Source of the DNA: Scatophagus argus
Taxonomy: Eukaryota; Chordata; Actinopteri; Scatophagidae
Direction: 5' to 3'
NCBI RefSeq assembly: GCF_020382885.2
Contig: NC_058504.1
Location: 18,611,019 to 18,675,018 of the forward strand
Length of the DNA stretch: 64,000 bases
Part shown: positions 13,361 to 27,692 of the stretch, one piece after another
Layout: each line of letters begins with the position of its first letter
Position numbering within the stretch: position 1 is the stretch's first letter
Position numbers and translations under genes: made by a program
The notes under the pieces: model-generated
Told to the model about the DNA's origin: nothing
Databases searched by the model: none
What the model saw: the letters and a program-made list of their open reading frames with translations, nothing else

Positions 13361-16019
13361 ATGGCAATCCTGTTTGCTGTGGTGGCTCGTGGAACCACCA
13401 TCCTGGCAAAGCATGCTTGGTGTGGCGGCAACTTTCTGGAAGTGACTGAACAAATTTTAGCCAAAATCCCATCAGAGAATAACAAATTGACCTACAGTCA
13501 CGGCAGGTAGGACTTACACACACTTCCTGACAACTTGGTCACACACTCATATGCTGTGACTGTGACGTGGGTCTGCAGGTCTCTTCCAGCTTTGCTGCAA
13601 AGTTTGTGTGTTACTACTACTGTGTGCAAGTGGTGAAGCTGTCAGATAAGTACACAGTATAATAAGAAAGTGCACCATAGGTAAAAATAGCAGCAGTTTC
13701 TCACAGTGCCTTAAAGAGTACCTTTGTTCCAATGCACACGCTATGAAGACAAATCTGCTACTCACGAAGTGTAAGCTTTGATTGTGAACAATTATCTACT
13801 GTGACTTTGGACACAAAAATTAGGCCACAGCCTCAGCAGGATTACAGCTGTGACTATTACAGCTCACTGACTAAATTTTAAACACTTAAAAAGGTACCAG
13901 TTGTTGCATTTATATATATCCTTCTGAAGTCAGAAATTGCAGAATAATATTTGGAGTATGTTTAAACACCCCACTTCAGTGTGATGAACCAGTGATCACC
14001 AATAGACAGGTAATGTCTACAACGTCAAAGCATTTTCTTACAGTATTAGTGATGGAATCTGTGTGCTCAGATTCAGCCATGGAATCCACACCCTGAAACA
14101 ATCAAGTGATATCACATGCCACAAAGGCACGGGGCAATGTGTCATCCGTCTGTCCGTCCCGCACACAGCTCTTTTACTACTGTTTATCTGCAGTTAATGT
14201 TTCCTTAGACATTTTACAGTTCACACAGTTCTGTTTTAAACATTGTAATGTTGATCATTTCTGTCTTTTTAATTTTTCAGCTATCTCTTTCATTACATCT
14301 GCCATGACAGAATCATATACCTGTGTATCACTGATGATGTAAGTATAGAATTGACACAGATATCTGTGTATTGTGTATTGTGTATTTGTTTGTGGTGAGT
14401 GGGAGTGATAGATATTAAAGGTATGTTGAAATAGCTTTGAAATTGTAATCTCTCTTCTGTTGTTTGACATGCTTCTGTACTATACGTGATGGGGCATGAA
14501 GAGTTCAGAAGTTAACTTTTGGAAACAGCCGCTTTTGGAAAGAGAAATAAAATGATTGCACAACCCCCATTTGTGAAGTAATATATTGAGCCCATAACAA
14601 CAGGACAGATAACCCTACTTTCAGAGACACCGATTAACAGTATAGAAATACAATTTTCATGTCACTGGATCTTTTCATGGGAATGTACTTAAAATATGTG
14701 TTTTATTTAACTTCTGTTTGCAAAAGGACTTTGAGAGGTCACGCGCATTCAGCTTCCTCAGTGAAGTCAAAAAGCGCTTCCAGACAACATACGGGTCGCG
14801 AGCACAAACAGCCCTGCCTTACGCCATGAACAGTGAATTCTCCTCAACACTGGCGGCTCAGATGGTGAGTATGACAAGAGCCTGAGCATATTGAGCAATA
14901 TTTTCTTGTGAGGACTGCTTTGTGCCTCTGTAGTATATTAAAAAAACACACAAAATAGATTCAATAGTAATCACAAAATAAATCTCCTTTCCATTTCCCT
15001 CTTTCCCCCTACCTTCCTCTGTTTCTATTTTTATTTACAGAAACATCATTCAGACCCACGAGGATCAGATCGTGTCTCTGAGACTCAGATGCAGGTGGAT
15101 GACCTGAAGGGTATTATGGTCCGCAACATAGGTGAGCTTCTCATGAGTTTCCTCATGGCTCAGTGATACTGAAAAGACCTCCTTGTGATATGGCACTCTG
15201 AGATAAAAATGAAATTAAAAAATCTGTACAATATTTTAATATATAAAATTCACATGAAAACTGGAGGATTACTATCACAAATGTCCATTTGATAGAAATC
15301 TCATTACACTGAACATTTGTTTGTCCCAAGTTAATGTTGGCTCTTTGTGTTTTTTTTGTTTGTTTTTTGCAGATTTGGTGGCTCAGAGGGGAGAGAAGCT
15401 GGAGTTGCTGATTGACAAGACAGAAAATCTGGTTGATTCAGTGAGTTTAAAGACTTCAAGTTTTGCCTCGTGAACCCTACGTGTTTTCTGTTACATGATA
15501 TTTCACAGTATACATGCGTATATTATGACAGTAATCCAGCTAGCTACTCATTCACGAGTATAGTCACTGACGTTACTTTCTCTCTAAACCATTTAGTCGG
15601 TGACATTTAAGACCACAAGTCGTAACCTGGCACGAGCCATGTGTATGAAGAACCTCAAGCTGACTATTGTCATCGTGCTCGCGTGTCTGGTGAGTATGGG
15701 CAGAAATGGTGGTTGATGAGATGTTGGTTACAAAGGGGCTACAGTGTTATGGTTCTTTCGCCAGTTTGATGAATTGCAACTTGGCTGTCTGTGCTAAGAA
15801 AATGCCTTTAGTTGCAAACAGTTCTTTTTCATGAAAATTAAAAAAAACTTACCCGGGTCCCTTGAATACTGCCACTTTGATTTTCTCCTACTATGAGACT
15901 CAGTGGTGCTGCAATTTACTTCTTAGTTTCTTATGTTTCTGTGCTCTTTTCAGGTGGTCATTTACATTATCGTTTCTGCTGCCTGTGGAGGCCTCAGCTG
16001 GCCCACTTGTGTCAAGTAA
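13361..16019 (+). CDS. vamp7: Vesicle-associated membrane protein 7 (longin R-SNARE, TI-VAMP)
   Basis: Membrane SNARE for fusion of late endosomes, lysosomes and secretory vesicles. Coding exons: 13361-13506, 14281-14338, 14727-14864, 15041-15131, 15373-15440, 15597-15689, 15954-16019. The acceptor at 13328 places 32 bases of 5' UTR before the ATG. The product is 219 aa (human 220) and the first 48 residues are identical to the human protein as I remember it. An N-terminal longin domain (about 1-110) precedes the R-SNARE helix (about 125-185) containing QVDDLKGIMVRNIDLVAQRG, with Arg150 as the zero-layer residue. A membrane anchor follows (about 188-208, LTIVIVLACLVVIYIIVS), then a short lumenal tail GGLSWPTCVK. 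Nothing is missing. Confidence 0.97.
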
Positions 16020-16964
16020 TGAGATGATAGTGGGGGTAAAAGAAAAGGAGATGAAGGACAAATGAAGAGGGGATGGAGCACCTGTCCAACTCTGACAACC
16101 ACTGGATAAAAAAAGGACACAACTTTCCTTCCTTTACTCCTTTAGCGCCAACATCCCTTGAAGACATATGCTGCTCCTCCTACTGCCTCCTTCTTCATGC
16201 CCTCCTTTGATAGTGTGCACATTGACATGTCCTCTGAACAGGCAGTCCTACGTCTTACCCACACTAATGGACAGCAGCCTTGTGGCCTAAAACTGATGTG
16301 GAACTGTAATCTTGTCTTACATTAGTCTCATGACATTCATATTGTTTTCATGCACTTAGTGGCCTGATGTATCAGTTGGTGATACTATCCCATACCCGCC
16401 TATCTAATGTAATTAATGACTGACTGATACCTGGAATAAACCACAAAGGTTGTCAACAAAGACCTATGGGACCTGCAAGTATAGGTAGCATTTGCACTGT
16501 TTTGCAGATTCATCAAGGACTCCCACGTTAGTGTCTGGTTCTCTCTTATGAAACTGAAAGCTAATTTTTGACTAAACTAATGCATTATAAGGTATGATTA
16601 AAGTGGCATGTGTCTAACAAACCAAATTTATGGGGTCTCATGAAACAGATTTTCTTCATGGTTTATCACCAAACACAGAAGTATATTCTAAAATGGATGT
16701 TGTAAAATACCAGATGCGATCATAAAAAATAAATATTGTAAATTGGATTGATTTTCCTGATTCAAAAGATGTAATGGTTCTTTGAGGAGAAAATCTTAGC
16801 TCTTGCTTCCTTTAACTCTTTACCTGTTCAGAGATGTACGGTGTGCCCATATGTTCTTTCTGTTAACACAATGCACTTTTTACTTTGTACATAGACTTGC
16901 TTCCTGGCCTCATATGGTTCATAATCGTGTAATTATTTAATTATTGTACATTCAGATTTGAGAT

Positions 16965-16970
16965 AATAAA
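16965..16970 (+). promoter_or_regulatory. Candidate polyadenylation signal of vamp7
   Basis: AATAAA about 0.95 kb after the vamp7 stop codon in non-coding sequence. A more proximal AATAAA is at 16435-16440. Either or both may be used. Confidence 0.4.
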
Positions 16971-19900
16971 ATCTGATGGAATCAAATGGCTGATGTATAC
17001 AGGTGCAACATCATGAAGCTGTTATGCTATTTATGGCTTCCACTTCCATCGATTGATTAAAACCAACTGTTCATCACTAAGTTATAAGGCGACGCCAAAT
17101 CATCACATTGTGCCAAAGTTCAAGTAAACAGCACTTGCTTCTGCGGGACAATGTAAGCGGAACTCCGGTTTTACTAATGTGTGTGTTTTGTGAATGACAG
17201 TGTGAAATCGATGCAGGATTCCGTGAGAAACGACCAGGTGAACCTAGTTTGTTAATAAGGAGCGGGTCAGCTGCGTGTTGCCAGTTTGCTAACGTTACAA
17301 GACATTTCAGTGCTGTATTTGTGTGTTTTTTGTTTATCTGTGCGAATTGACTGCCGCATGATGTCTTAATTGTGCGACAGGTGGTAAGGCATTTTTTTGG
17401 TTTTTTTTTTAATGTCCTCTCCTGCATCACTTACCGCCTTAAGTTGTATGCTTATGGTTACATTAATCTAACAAAAACCTGTCAGCCGAAGTTAACGATA
17501 GCGCCAAGCTTCTTGTTCTGTTCCTTTGGTACGTGGTTAAGATTAAGCTAACTAAACGCTACTTGTTTGTCGTCACCGCCGGTTTGCTGTGCTCCATTTT
17601 TTATTTGCAACCGTTGAAACGTTATGTAGTTAGTTCATTGCTTCTTAGTATTCAAGACCGCCTATGTTAAGTTTGGCATTTTATCATAATAACGTTAACT
17701 AGCTAGCTTGTCCCGTAACCGTTAACGTCTCGCAGTCTGCTGTGTTTTAAACAATTTATGGACGTGAAAGAGTGTTTTCCTTGCTATTTGTAGCTCCTTT
17801 CTATGTTTACTCCTTGGCTAATTATAGATCTAACTTGCTGTAGGAGGCCTCACACAAGGATAATCTGTCCATTAGGAGAGAAATTGGGTACTAGCGCTAC
17901 ACATACACCCAGTGAGCGCCATTCATGTTATTTTGGCTTTATACACGCCTTTGAATGGATAGCCGTGCAGACCCTGTCAGTGTTATACACTTGCATATTG
18001 ATTAAGCTGTGGTAACCAGTTTCGTTAGCTAATTCTAAGGTGTAATTATTTTGTTAAGTTGGGGCATCATGTAAAACAGCGCTGTGCAGTATAACACCAC
18101 AAAGGTCACAAAGGTTACCATTCTATATAGTTGAATAACCACCACAATATTTCGGGTTGAGCTTGAGGCTTCATTTGTGACTCTGCAGCAACTGGTCCTA
18201 ATATTCAAAAATTCTCACCCTAAGGCTTAATGTAATGTTCTTATTTGTTGCTGTCCCGACTGGAAATACCTCGTTCAACATCATAGTCAAAAAATGATGA
18301 AAATGGAGAACTAATAGCACATATTTGCCCAGCTACTGAAACATCTGCAGTCCTCTGCTTGCTTTTGTTGTTTTTGTTTTTGTTTTTTTTAACTAGATGA
18401 CATGGTTCCACAGCTTTGTCTTGAAAGTCAGTTGATGGAACACACTGATCCAGACTAGCTAATATTCTGGCTGTTGAAAGACAGTGCCATGCTGTTCTTC
18501 TAAGCAGGCTCAATTGTGTGGTTTTGTTGCTCTGTACTTTACAGAGGACAGTGCTGTCCCTGTGGTATGCTGGCTGGAATCCCCCCCAGCTTGACCGGCT
18601 GCCCTGCTGTAGCGTGGGGCAGCTCTGTTCCTGGGCTTTTGATGGCTGTCCCCGCTACTCATAGCTCCTCACTGTATTATACTGATATGTCCGGTCACCC
18701 ATGCAAAGGCAGTGAAAGGCCATTTGAGGCTGTCTGCGCAGTGCCTGAGGGGCTTCTAAAATAGAGGGACTTTGTTCTTTTGATAGAACTCTCAGTCCCC
18801 TAGACCACACAGACGTTTACTGTGAGTGTCAAATATCAGAGTGATTTTGGCGGGTATCTTATTTGTATTGAATCTTTTGTCTATGCTTTTAGAGTGTATA
18901 CTATGTGGACGTAGACAGCGACATACATCGCTGAGGTGTTGGCTCTGAATCTGGGACTGGAGAGAAAGCTGGTTTTCTTAATTCAGCTGAAAATGGACAT
19001 CACTTGTGCATTCTTGTTAGCTGTGATATTTGGAGGAAAATGTTGAATTGTTTAGATTGTAAAACTAGATTTCACAGGATTTAAGACTAATTCTCAGAAC
19101 TAAGATAAGCCTACCCTGTGCCATGATTTACATCTTGTCTCTAGTTAAGATTAGCTTGTAGTTCCCAGGGTCATGGGCCTTGTATAGATTAAGCAGAAAT
19201 AGTGTGGGTCTTAAGGGTCTTAGGCTTTCATGTCACACCACTGCTGTGGTGTCAGGATCAAGTGTCGAGCTGTTTGTGTACAACATGAGGTTGTGTTGTC
19301 AGACAGTGACATGGTGTCAAGCTTGCTAGTTATATCCAGCGTTGTAATGTTTCTGGCCATTTTGGAGTAAAAGAGCTTCTGTGCAAATTCTGGTTGGGAT
19401 CCACTATTTGAAACCCTCCTTGTGCAGCATTCTCCTGCACAAAGACCTCCTGTCATTCTGCTCTCCTTTTCACTTATCCCTTGCTAAAAAGCCACCCAAT
19501 CCACTTTCTCATAAAAGAGGGACTTTGGCTGCCAGGCAACAATGAATGCTAACTCAGCCTGGCAAGTCATGGCCACTCCCCCTGCACTGAGCTCAGCATG
19601 GGTAAGGTAACACGTTTCTCACTTGCTCCCTCTGTAAACTTAGGAGGAGAGCTCTACACTGAGCACATATGGGGTGGGGGGGGTTAATGCTTACACAAGT
19701 GGCACCCTCATTCAGGCTGTGATGTTACTGATGGACGGTTGACTCTGAACACAAGGAGGGAGGGGTGGTGGGATGTGGGCCTCTGGTGCCTGGCTGAAGT
19801 GGACTCGCACAGCATTGCCTGCCCAGTTGGCTGGATTTAGCGCTCGGGAAGGAAGGCAAAAATGGAATTGTCTCTGAGATGGTAAAATGAGCTGAGTGAA

Positions 19901-22089
19901 CCCGGCAGGAGGCATTTCTTTCCCCTCTGTTTTCACTGGAGAGCACAAGAATGTAGGTATTAAGTTAGCTGATATTATGGTTGATCAGTTTTTTATGTAT
20001 GTGTTGTAAGCCTGTTTAAAAATGTAATTTTCCTGCTGCGTTTCTTTCCATTGATTGTCTCAGTGTCTTTTAGCCTGAATTCTGTGATTTTGTTTTTCCA
20101 TAAACACAGTTAGATCTCTGGGGTTTGTCCCAGCTCAGTTGCAATTTAGATAACAATGTAAAGTCCAGCAAAATCACTGTTCTGCATTGTTATTCTGTGT
20201 TGGAAGATACTGTAGTATCCTTGGAGGGCCAGTTGTTGCCAGGGTTCAATGTGCAGGGCAGTTTGCTAAGGCTGTATACTTATCTTGATTATGCAGTAAG
20301 GTGTGTTGTTTGTCTACCTGTTAAACAGATTTCAGTTGTTGGTTATATGTATTTAACACAGAGCGGCTTTCTTATCAGCAGCAGTATTGAAGGCAGATTT
20401 AAATATTAACACCTAATAATTATTGGCATATGTTTTTCAAAATGTAATTCTCACAAATGTCTAAGGCCAAATATATCTTTAAAGAATAGAGTATCAGATG
20501 TATATTATAAAAATGGACTCTAATTCATGTATGTTGTCACTGTATCTTTACAAACTTAGCAAATTAACATTTTGCAATGTGCATGTTTGGAGGTGAGGCT
20601 AAAATAGCCAGTCATCACCACACATAACTTTTTTGTTTTTCAATAATTGTTTTGGAGTCCTGAGGAAACAATGTTTTTGCATCAAAAATTATGGGCTTTG
20701 AATTGTAGTTCATTCTACAGTCAGTAGTGTGTTATGGATTTCTCTGACAGTATCTCATTCAAAGGACATTCAATACATTTGAGCTTACACTTGCAAACGT
20801 TTCTGTTTTAGGTTCCTTTAAAAATTCTGATCTGATCAATGTGCTAGCTAAAATTGGTTTGTTAAAGTGGCTGATGATGATGATGATGGCTTTGAGAAGA
20901 AAAAAATTGTGTGCCTCAGGTCTGTAACTATCTCTGTTGTCAAGTCTTTAGTGACTACCTAAGACCCTTTAGTTATGTCACTCACTTTAAGTATAGCCTT
21001 GTTTGCCTTTGTGTACTAAGGGAAAGGCTCATTTAGACACCCTTGCTATTCATCTGCTGGATTACGTTTTGATATTACTACAAAGGAAACTTCTATTGTG
21101 GTAGTTAATCAACAGACAAGTCAAGACTGCTGCACAAGAATAGAAACATGGGTCACATGCTGCATATCATAAACTGATCCCTCTCTTTGAAGAATCCGGT
21201 GCCTTTCTTAGGTCATACAGCACTGTAACTTGAACTTAGTTTTCTTTTTTTTAAACTAAGTATAATAACTTATTATGTGAGAGTCACATTGCCTCATTGA
21301 TCCTACCTCTCTTTTCTCCATCAGCAAAACTTCCTGTCTCAATATACTCGACGAAAGTGTGGCACTGTGCACAGTTTTGCTCCAGAATGTTTCCTATTAC
21401 AGCAAAGGCAGATGGAGTATGCATGTCATGTCTTAATTTTATTATGTGCAACAGGACGTCTGGGGTCTTCAGAGAACATTTTCAGGCTACTGGTGACTTT
21501 CTATCTTACCTACTGATGGCATGTACCCCAGTGGTGTTTTAGTAGTGACTGAGAAGTTAAGCAGTCAAGTCTGATAGAATAAACAGTACACAGGAAAGCA
21601 TGTAAGACTACTGTTAACTTCCCAGGCAAAATACTTCTCAGAGTAGAAACATGAATTTCAACTGCATCCTCACTTTTAATAAGTCATGATTCACAAGAGA
21701 CAGTGGTAACAATAGTGGAAGTAATATTTTCTACTCATTCTCAGCTGAGATGTTTATTGTAGCGCAGATACTTAATCTGATATTCAGCATGTTAAAGAAA
21801 TTACCAATAGAGCTAGAAGATAATTTACAGAAGGTTTGCACTACTCCCTGAGCACGATCCTGATGACTTTTGCATTTTTCATTGAACTAAGTACTAAATA
21901 ATTTAGTATCTAGCTACTGTTACAGTGGTCAGTGGCTACAAAGGCTTACCAGGCCAAACCATTTTGTAGCCTAAGGAAAATTTAGGGTGTCTGTGTTTTC
22001 TGGAAGTTTAACAAAGCTGTCAACAGAGACTGTGTTGTAACGTGGTTTTAAAAAAACAAAAAAGACTTTTTTTTTTTTTTTCTCCATAG
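16971..22089 (+). other. Intergenic and mtus1 5' region without recognisable coding exons
   Basis: No exon of a known family was found on either strand. Because the large mtus1 coding exon begins with an acceptor (AG at 22088-22089, preceded by a long T tract), the mtus1 promoter and at least one upstream exon should lie here. Sequence around 17.1-17.8 kb has several CG dinucleotides and GTTAACG motifs and is a possible promoter, but this is only a guess. Open frames such as 18516-18764 resemble nothing I know. Confidence 0.4.
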
Positions 22090-22148
22090 ACATTCGACGG
22101 ATTACAATACTGGCAACCAAATGTAAGGAAGTAGGCAAGAAATCCAAA

Positions 22149-25100
22149 ATGTCTAATAAGACATTTAACATGTCCGCTGAAGTGGAGCACACAGTTCCTT
22201 TGCCCCAACGAGCCCTGCAGCTGGACCTCTCATCTGAGTGTCGTTACAGCAACTTGCTGTCCACTTCTCCTGACTCCATGAGTAGTATTTCCAACCTGAG
22301 TAACCGTGAAGAAATCAGCTCCCCTGATGTCAACATGCTTCAGTGCTGTATCAGCGACTGTTCCCCTGTGGATAATCCTTACAACAACACCTTTCAACAA
22401 AGTAATGTGCTCTGTAGTGTCAGCACAAACCTGAACCAAACATTCATTGCCACACCTGTGAATGGCAGTGTGGATTTCTGGAACGAGAACATGACTGTAT
22501 GGAGCAACCATGAGGCAGGATCAGAGAAGTTCCAGACTTGTAGTAAGACCACAGAGGATGGAAGTTACAGTGCAGTGACATCTCCAGACTCTGCTGACCG
22601 GGAGAGCCAACCTGGTTCGTGTGAGACCTCCCGTAGAGGATCCACTGAGAATGACTACTCCTCACTGAGTTCTGGGGAAATGGTAATACGGAACAACAGT
22701 TTTTGTCTAGAGGACCAGTCGCTTTTGGTAGTCTCGTCCCTGGAGGAGACATCATTCTCTTTACCTGCTGGTCATCCAGCATTGCCTGCTGAATCTAACC
22801 TGCTGTCAACCGCTCTGCAGGATGTATGTGAAAAATCCCCAGAAAAAGTTGCTGAGGAGAACATAGACCATTTGTGTCTTGGCATGACATTCACCCAGGC
22901 AGAGCTCCCCACTGAAGAAAATGATGTAGCAGCATCCAACTCTCTTGTTGCTCTGCCAAGTGAGAGTGAAGGAGGTCTTTTGATGACCTTTGTCTGTGAA
23001 ACATCTCCTGCAGATTGTGGAAAAGAGGCTCAGTTTACAATTGCTGAAGCACAGATGCCTCATTTCCCTGATGCATTGACACCAGAACAAGGCAAAACCT
23101 TTGTGTCCACTCTGTCAGCCGTGCAAGACACTGATAAGGATATTCATACTTCCACACCAATACAACACGTTGGGAACAAGATACCCAGCCTCCCTTGCTT
23201 TTCAGAGTCTCCCTGCACTGGAAACACTGGCAACCCTGGACTCCACCCCGTTAAACAGCAGCAGATATCTATAACTCCTAAGCAACGTTTGATTGCAGGA
23301 CTGCTGCCTTCAGCCAGCAAGGTCAAAAAAATGGAAATCAAAAAGTTTCCCAAGTCGGACTTTAGCAGTGTAAAATCTAAAGTTGTGACAAGAAATGTGC
23401 ATCACATGTCAGTGCCAGGCTCTGCTTCACAACACAAACCATCACATATTAATGTGAACAGCAGTCACACTGAAGCACAAAGAGGTGCAGCTATCAGGAT
23501 TAGTCCTGCCAAAGTAAGGAGTAGCACTGCAGTTGTCTCTACCAACACCCAGATGATCAGTAATGCACAGGGACAAGTGAATACTGGGACTGGTAATTTA
23601 TACACGGCAGTGAGGCAATCATTCAGGCACCGTGCTGCAGATAGACAAGGCAAGAGTCCAACTACCCTACCTTGCCACCAGTTGCAAGCACCTGCAAAAA
23701 AACGTGCTTCAGCAGTCCAATGCATTAAGGCCATCTCTGAAACAAAGCATGCAGCCCTGAGCCAAGTGGCTGACACTGCAGCACAGCATGCTGGCAACAA
23801 GACTTTGTGCCTCTCGTCCTTAGAAAAATCCCTTGAGGGAAGTGGCCAAGCAGATCCCAAACAAAGTCCGAAGAAGGATATGTCAAACAAAATTGAGGTC
23901 AGGTCAGGCTCTGCGTTAGGTCAGGACAAGTCTCCTCTCCTCAAGTCGCGGCTTCGCTGCTCATCCGAGAGTTCATCATCATCATCTAGGCCACCCAAGG
24001 AGAAAAAAAACACTCTAAGGCTCTCAAATAGCTTTACCATTCCCAAAACTAACACCCACCTGGCCAAGACCAAACCAGGAAACCTGAACTGCTCTTCCCA
24101 GAGTAAGCAGGCCATACAGGCTGAGGCATACAGGTCTGCGGAAAACTCCGCCAGAGAAGTTAAAAAGATCAGCCTGCTGGTGAGTATGAACTACTGTGGG
24201 ACAATTTTCAGTAACAATTCATTGTGTATTTTTAAGTACTGCTTATGTTTGTGTAAATATAGCTCTTTCTGTCACATTAAATTCCAAGTAGTTTTGAGAA
24301 AGACAGACTTGGATTGAACTTGCATAGTGCTGAGAGACTGAGCAAGAAGTTGCTCTTTTTGCAGACAGAGTCCAGCAAATCGACAACAGCAGGAGTTTCA
24401 TTCAGTGATAAGAGTAAGAGCGGATTTCGAGGATGGCCGTGTCCTAGACGAACAAGAGGAGGGCCACTTTCACATGCTTCAGCTGCCAGTCCAAGACCAG
24501 ACACTCTGTCAACCAGGCAGAGGCAGACAACCCTGGGGAGGGATGAATGCAGGACCTCCACAGCTGTGGGGACACCACAGTCCAAGCAGAAGACCAGTGC
24601 AGGTAAGACATGGATTAGTTAGACAATGATGTGTTTCTTGTTGTCCAGTGAAGCTAAGCTTGTATTGACATTGTGGTAGCCTTGAGGCGTTCATTCATTT
24701 TTTTTGATAAAGAGGAAAATTGGCCTGTTAATGTCTGTAAATAAACAGTAGGTCACAATTGGTGCTCTTATAACTCTTGGCATTCTTTTGACTAAGCAGA
24801 GAGATAATGATTTCCTAACCATTTCCTCTGTTGTGTAAACAGAGAGAACTGTGTCACAGGTCTGTTTCACCATGTGTATAATTGAAACAAGCACAGTAGA
24901 TAAGTTGACTTTGACTGTACTTGAACACCCACAAAGGATTGAAGGCATCATCAGTTGGAAATGGTTTTGTGGGGGATCAGCTGGATCCTTTAGAGCTACA
25001 TAGCTTTGATGTAAAACAGTGCTTTATACTCTTCAAATCACTAATAAACATTTAACTTATTCAGTAGCGCGTGGCCATCATTTTAGGAATAATGAAAATT

Positions 25101-27630
25101 ACAGATGGATTTAAGAATTAAATTGCTTAGCTCTCCTGCACATAGACTGCTGCTGTTGTGAGCTTAGATTATTTGTGTTGTAGTAAAGCAATCTACCCGT
25201 GAGAGGGTGACACTGAGCAGATTGTGTAATATATGTACTCCTTCCCCCTGATGACCTCAGCCATGTTCCACAGGAACAGTGCTGGATGCAGATGTCACCT
25301 CCTGTCTCTTGTCCAGGTCTTAGGCATAAACAGCCAACTCCCTCTGCCCTACTGCTCTTCATAGTAAGAGGAGTCGTGGGGGAGGAGGGGGACTTTTCCT
25401 CTGATGGGAAGCCGTCTGTACAAGAGGGACAAGGCAGGGGAAGGAAAGGGAGGTTTTGAGTTCAAAAGCAGTGTTAAAGTGAGAACCCAGTGTTGGAAAC
25501 AAACTCCCCGAGTATAGTAAAAAGCATTCATCTTGTCATGCTCCAGCAACAAGGCAGGGTGCACCACATGGAGGCATTATTTAGCTTGGACTGTAGCTTT
25601 TGGTTTCTGTTTTTGTATTTTTTTTTTTTAGGGTGTTTTTTTTATATATATATATATAACTGATCAAATTTGACATGTTTGCTGTTGCGAGAAAAATAGG
25701 TAAGTGTTTGAACAATTTCTGTATTAAATATATTAGATAAGACATAGGTAAGCTGTTCAGGATGCTTTTTGGTTGAATGTTTACACTGTTTTCTACATTT
25801 TTACTAGTTTTGCTTTCAGCTGACTGTAAAAATGAATCTAAAGTATCCATTGAGAAGAACTATACTACAATCTATTATGGTAAAAACTGACTGGTGTACA
25901 AGGCCTGGTCTGGTAGCACTGCAGACATTTTTTACTGCCTGGTTTTGTAATCGTGACCAATGCACCAAGCTCAGTTTGCATGTCCTTTAATAAAGGACTT
26001 AGTGCTGCTGACTTTTGGCTGTTTATTTGTGCTTCTTTGTACCTCAGGCAGTCAGACAGCACAGGCAGCAGGAGAGCAATCCCCGGGAACTGCCTTTACA
26101 GCAAGTATTAAGCTCCAAGTGATTGAATCCCGACCCCCTCAGACACCCTTTCGCCCCTCTCTTGGCCTTCCCCCTACTCCTGCTTCTAGACCACCACGCA
26201 AGACCCAGGGACCATCCAAGAGCCTTACTGAAGCCAGTGTTCACTCTGAGCTGAATGGAGGTGCTGGTAGTAAACAAGGTGAGACAAACAAGGGTTTACT
26301 TCCATTTTAGTAATGAGATGTTCAGTCCCTACAGGCTATTGCATAAAGGTATAAAATCAGTTGTATGCCAACCATTTTCCAGGGTCAGACCATAGTGTTC
26401 ATTGTGCTTTTTAAGGACACGTCTGGATACAGAGGGGAGGGGCCTCTGTTTTAAATGGTGACCCACTTCAGGGCTAAATCTCTCCCAGGGCAAATGATTA
26501 ATACCTACTCTGATTTAATACCTCCACATCTGCAAAGACACAGGATCTTGACATCTTAAAAACACTAACATTTTTCTATCTTTGGTTTAAGCTCTATAGG
26601 AAAGTACAAACTCTTTCAAAGCTATCAAAATTGGTATAAATGAGCTGAAATCCAGTCCAGTGACAGCACCTGAAATCCAGTGGCTTTGTAAAGGTATTTT
26701 TTGATTTTTACTGGAGAAAACAAAAGACAAGCAGCACTGTGAGTACTTTTCCTCCCAGCATCTTCGCCAGCATTCAGGTCTATGATTGGTTGAGAAGACC
26801 TGTATTCCAAACTGGGGAACACCCCCCCAAGTGGTTGTCCTGACAACGGGCTCTGTTCCACTCTAGTTCACACACAGTGTTGCCTGGAGCAAAGTGAGCA
26901 GACATGCGCTGCAATTAATGTGCTGTCTGAGATGCAGAAAGGGAGCAGTTTTCTTCTTTACTTAAAAACCAATGGCAGGTTACACAGGACTTCGAAGTTG
27001 CACTTGGACTGAATTTCCAGCTCATCTTTTCAACAGCTCATCCTCAGTGGCACAGGGCAGTACAGCATCTGGCTGCGATCTGACGCTCTTGACATGCCTG
27101 CTCATTGGATCCTATCGCTTTTGTATCATCCCTTTGTTAGCTGCATTTAATGGAAAAGATAGAAAGCTATGGAGAAGTAAGTGAATCTAGAAGTTCAATC
27201 ATCAGTGCAATATTTATGGTGATTTTTGTTTTATTTAAACAACTTCTGGTTATTTTATTCAGATTAGCTCAAAGGACAGAAACATTTGCTTTACATGCTT
27301 TCAGTCATATAGTACAAAAACAGAATATTTAAGTATATTATTATTATTAGATTTTATTTATCTTCTTCCATTTGAGGTGGTGCTTGTGAGGTACTTCTGA
27401 TGATGTAAAGTAGATTGTGGAAATGGAAAATGCCTTTTAAATGCTTTTATAAAAGCGCTTGCAAAATTCAAAATTTGACAGCATGATGTACCATACTTAC
27501 CAGTACCTTTTTTACTTGTTCAACAGTTTCTGGGCGAGCTGCACATAAACCAACCCCATTAAAAACTGTGCTGAAAAGTAGACTCATCACCACGCCTGTG
27601 AAAAACACTGGACAATGTGAGATCACATCT

Positions 27631-27692
<62 letters not shown>

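Noticed and set aside
22230-24115. Multiple minus-strand open frames of 60-140 codons opposite the first mtus1 exon.
   Set aside because: Shadows of a long open exon on the other strand; none shows a recognisable domain.
24180-24317. Continuation of the mtus1 large-exon frame past 24179, giving a 722-residue product.
   Set aside because: A good donor (CTG/GTGAGT) at 24179/24180 and an in-phase acceptor at 24363-24364 show this is intron read-through; the added residues are AT-rich and unlike MTUS1.
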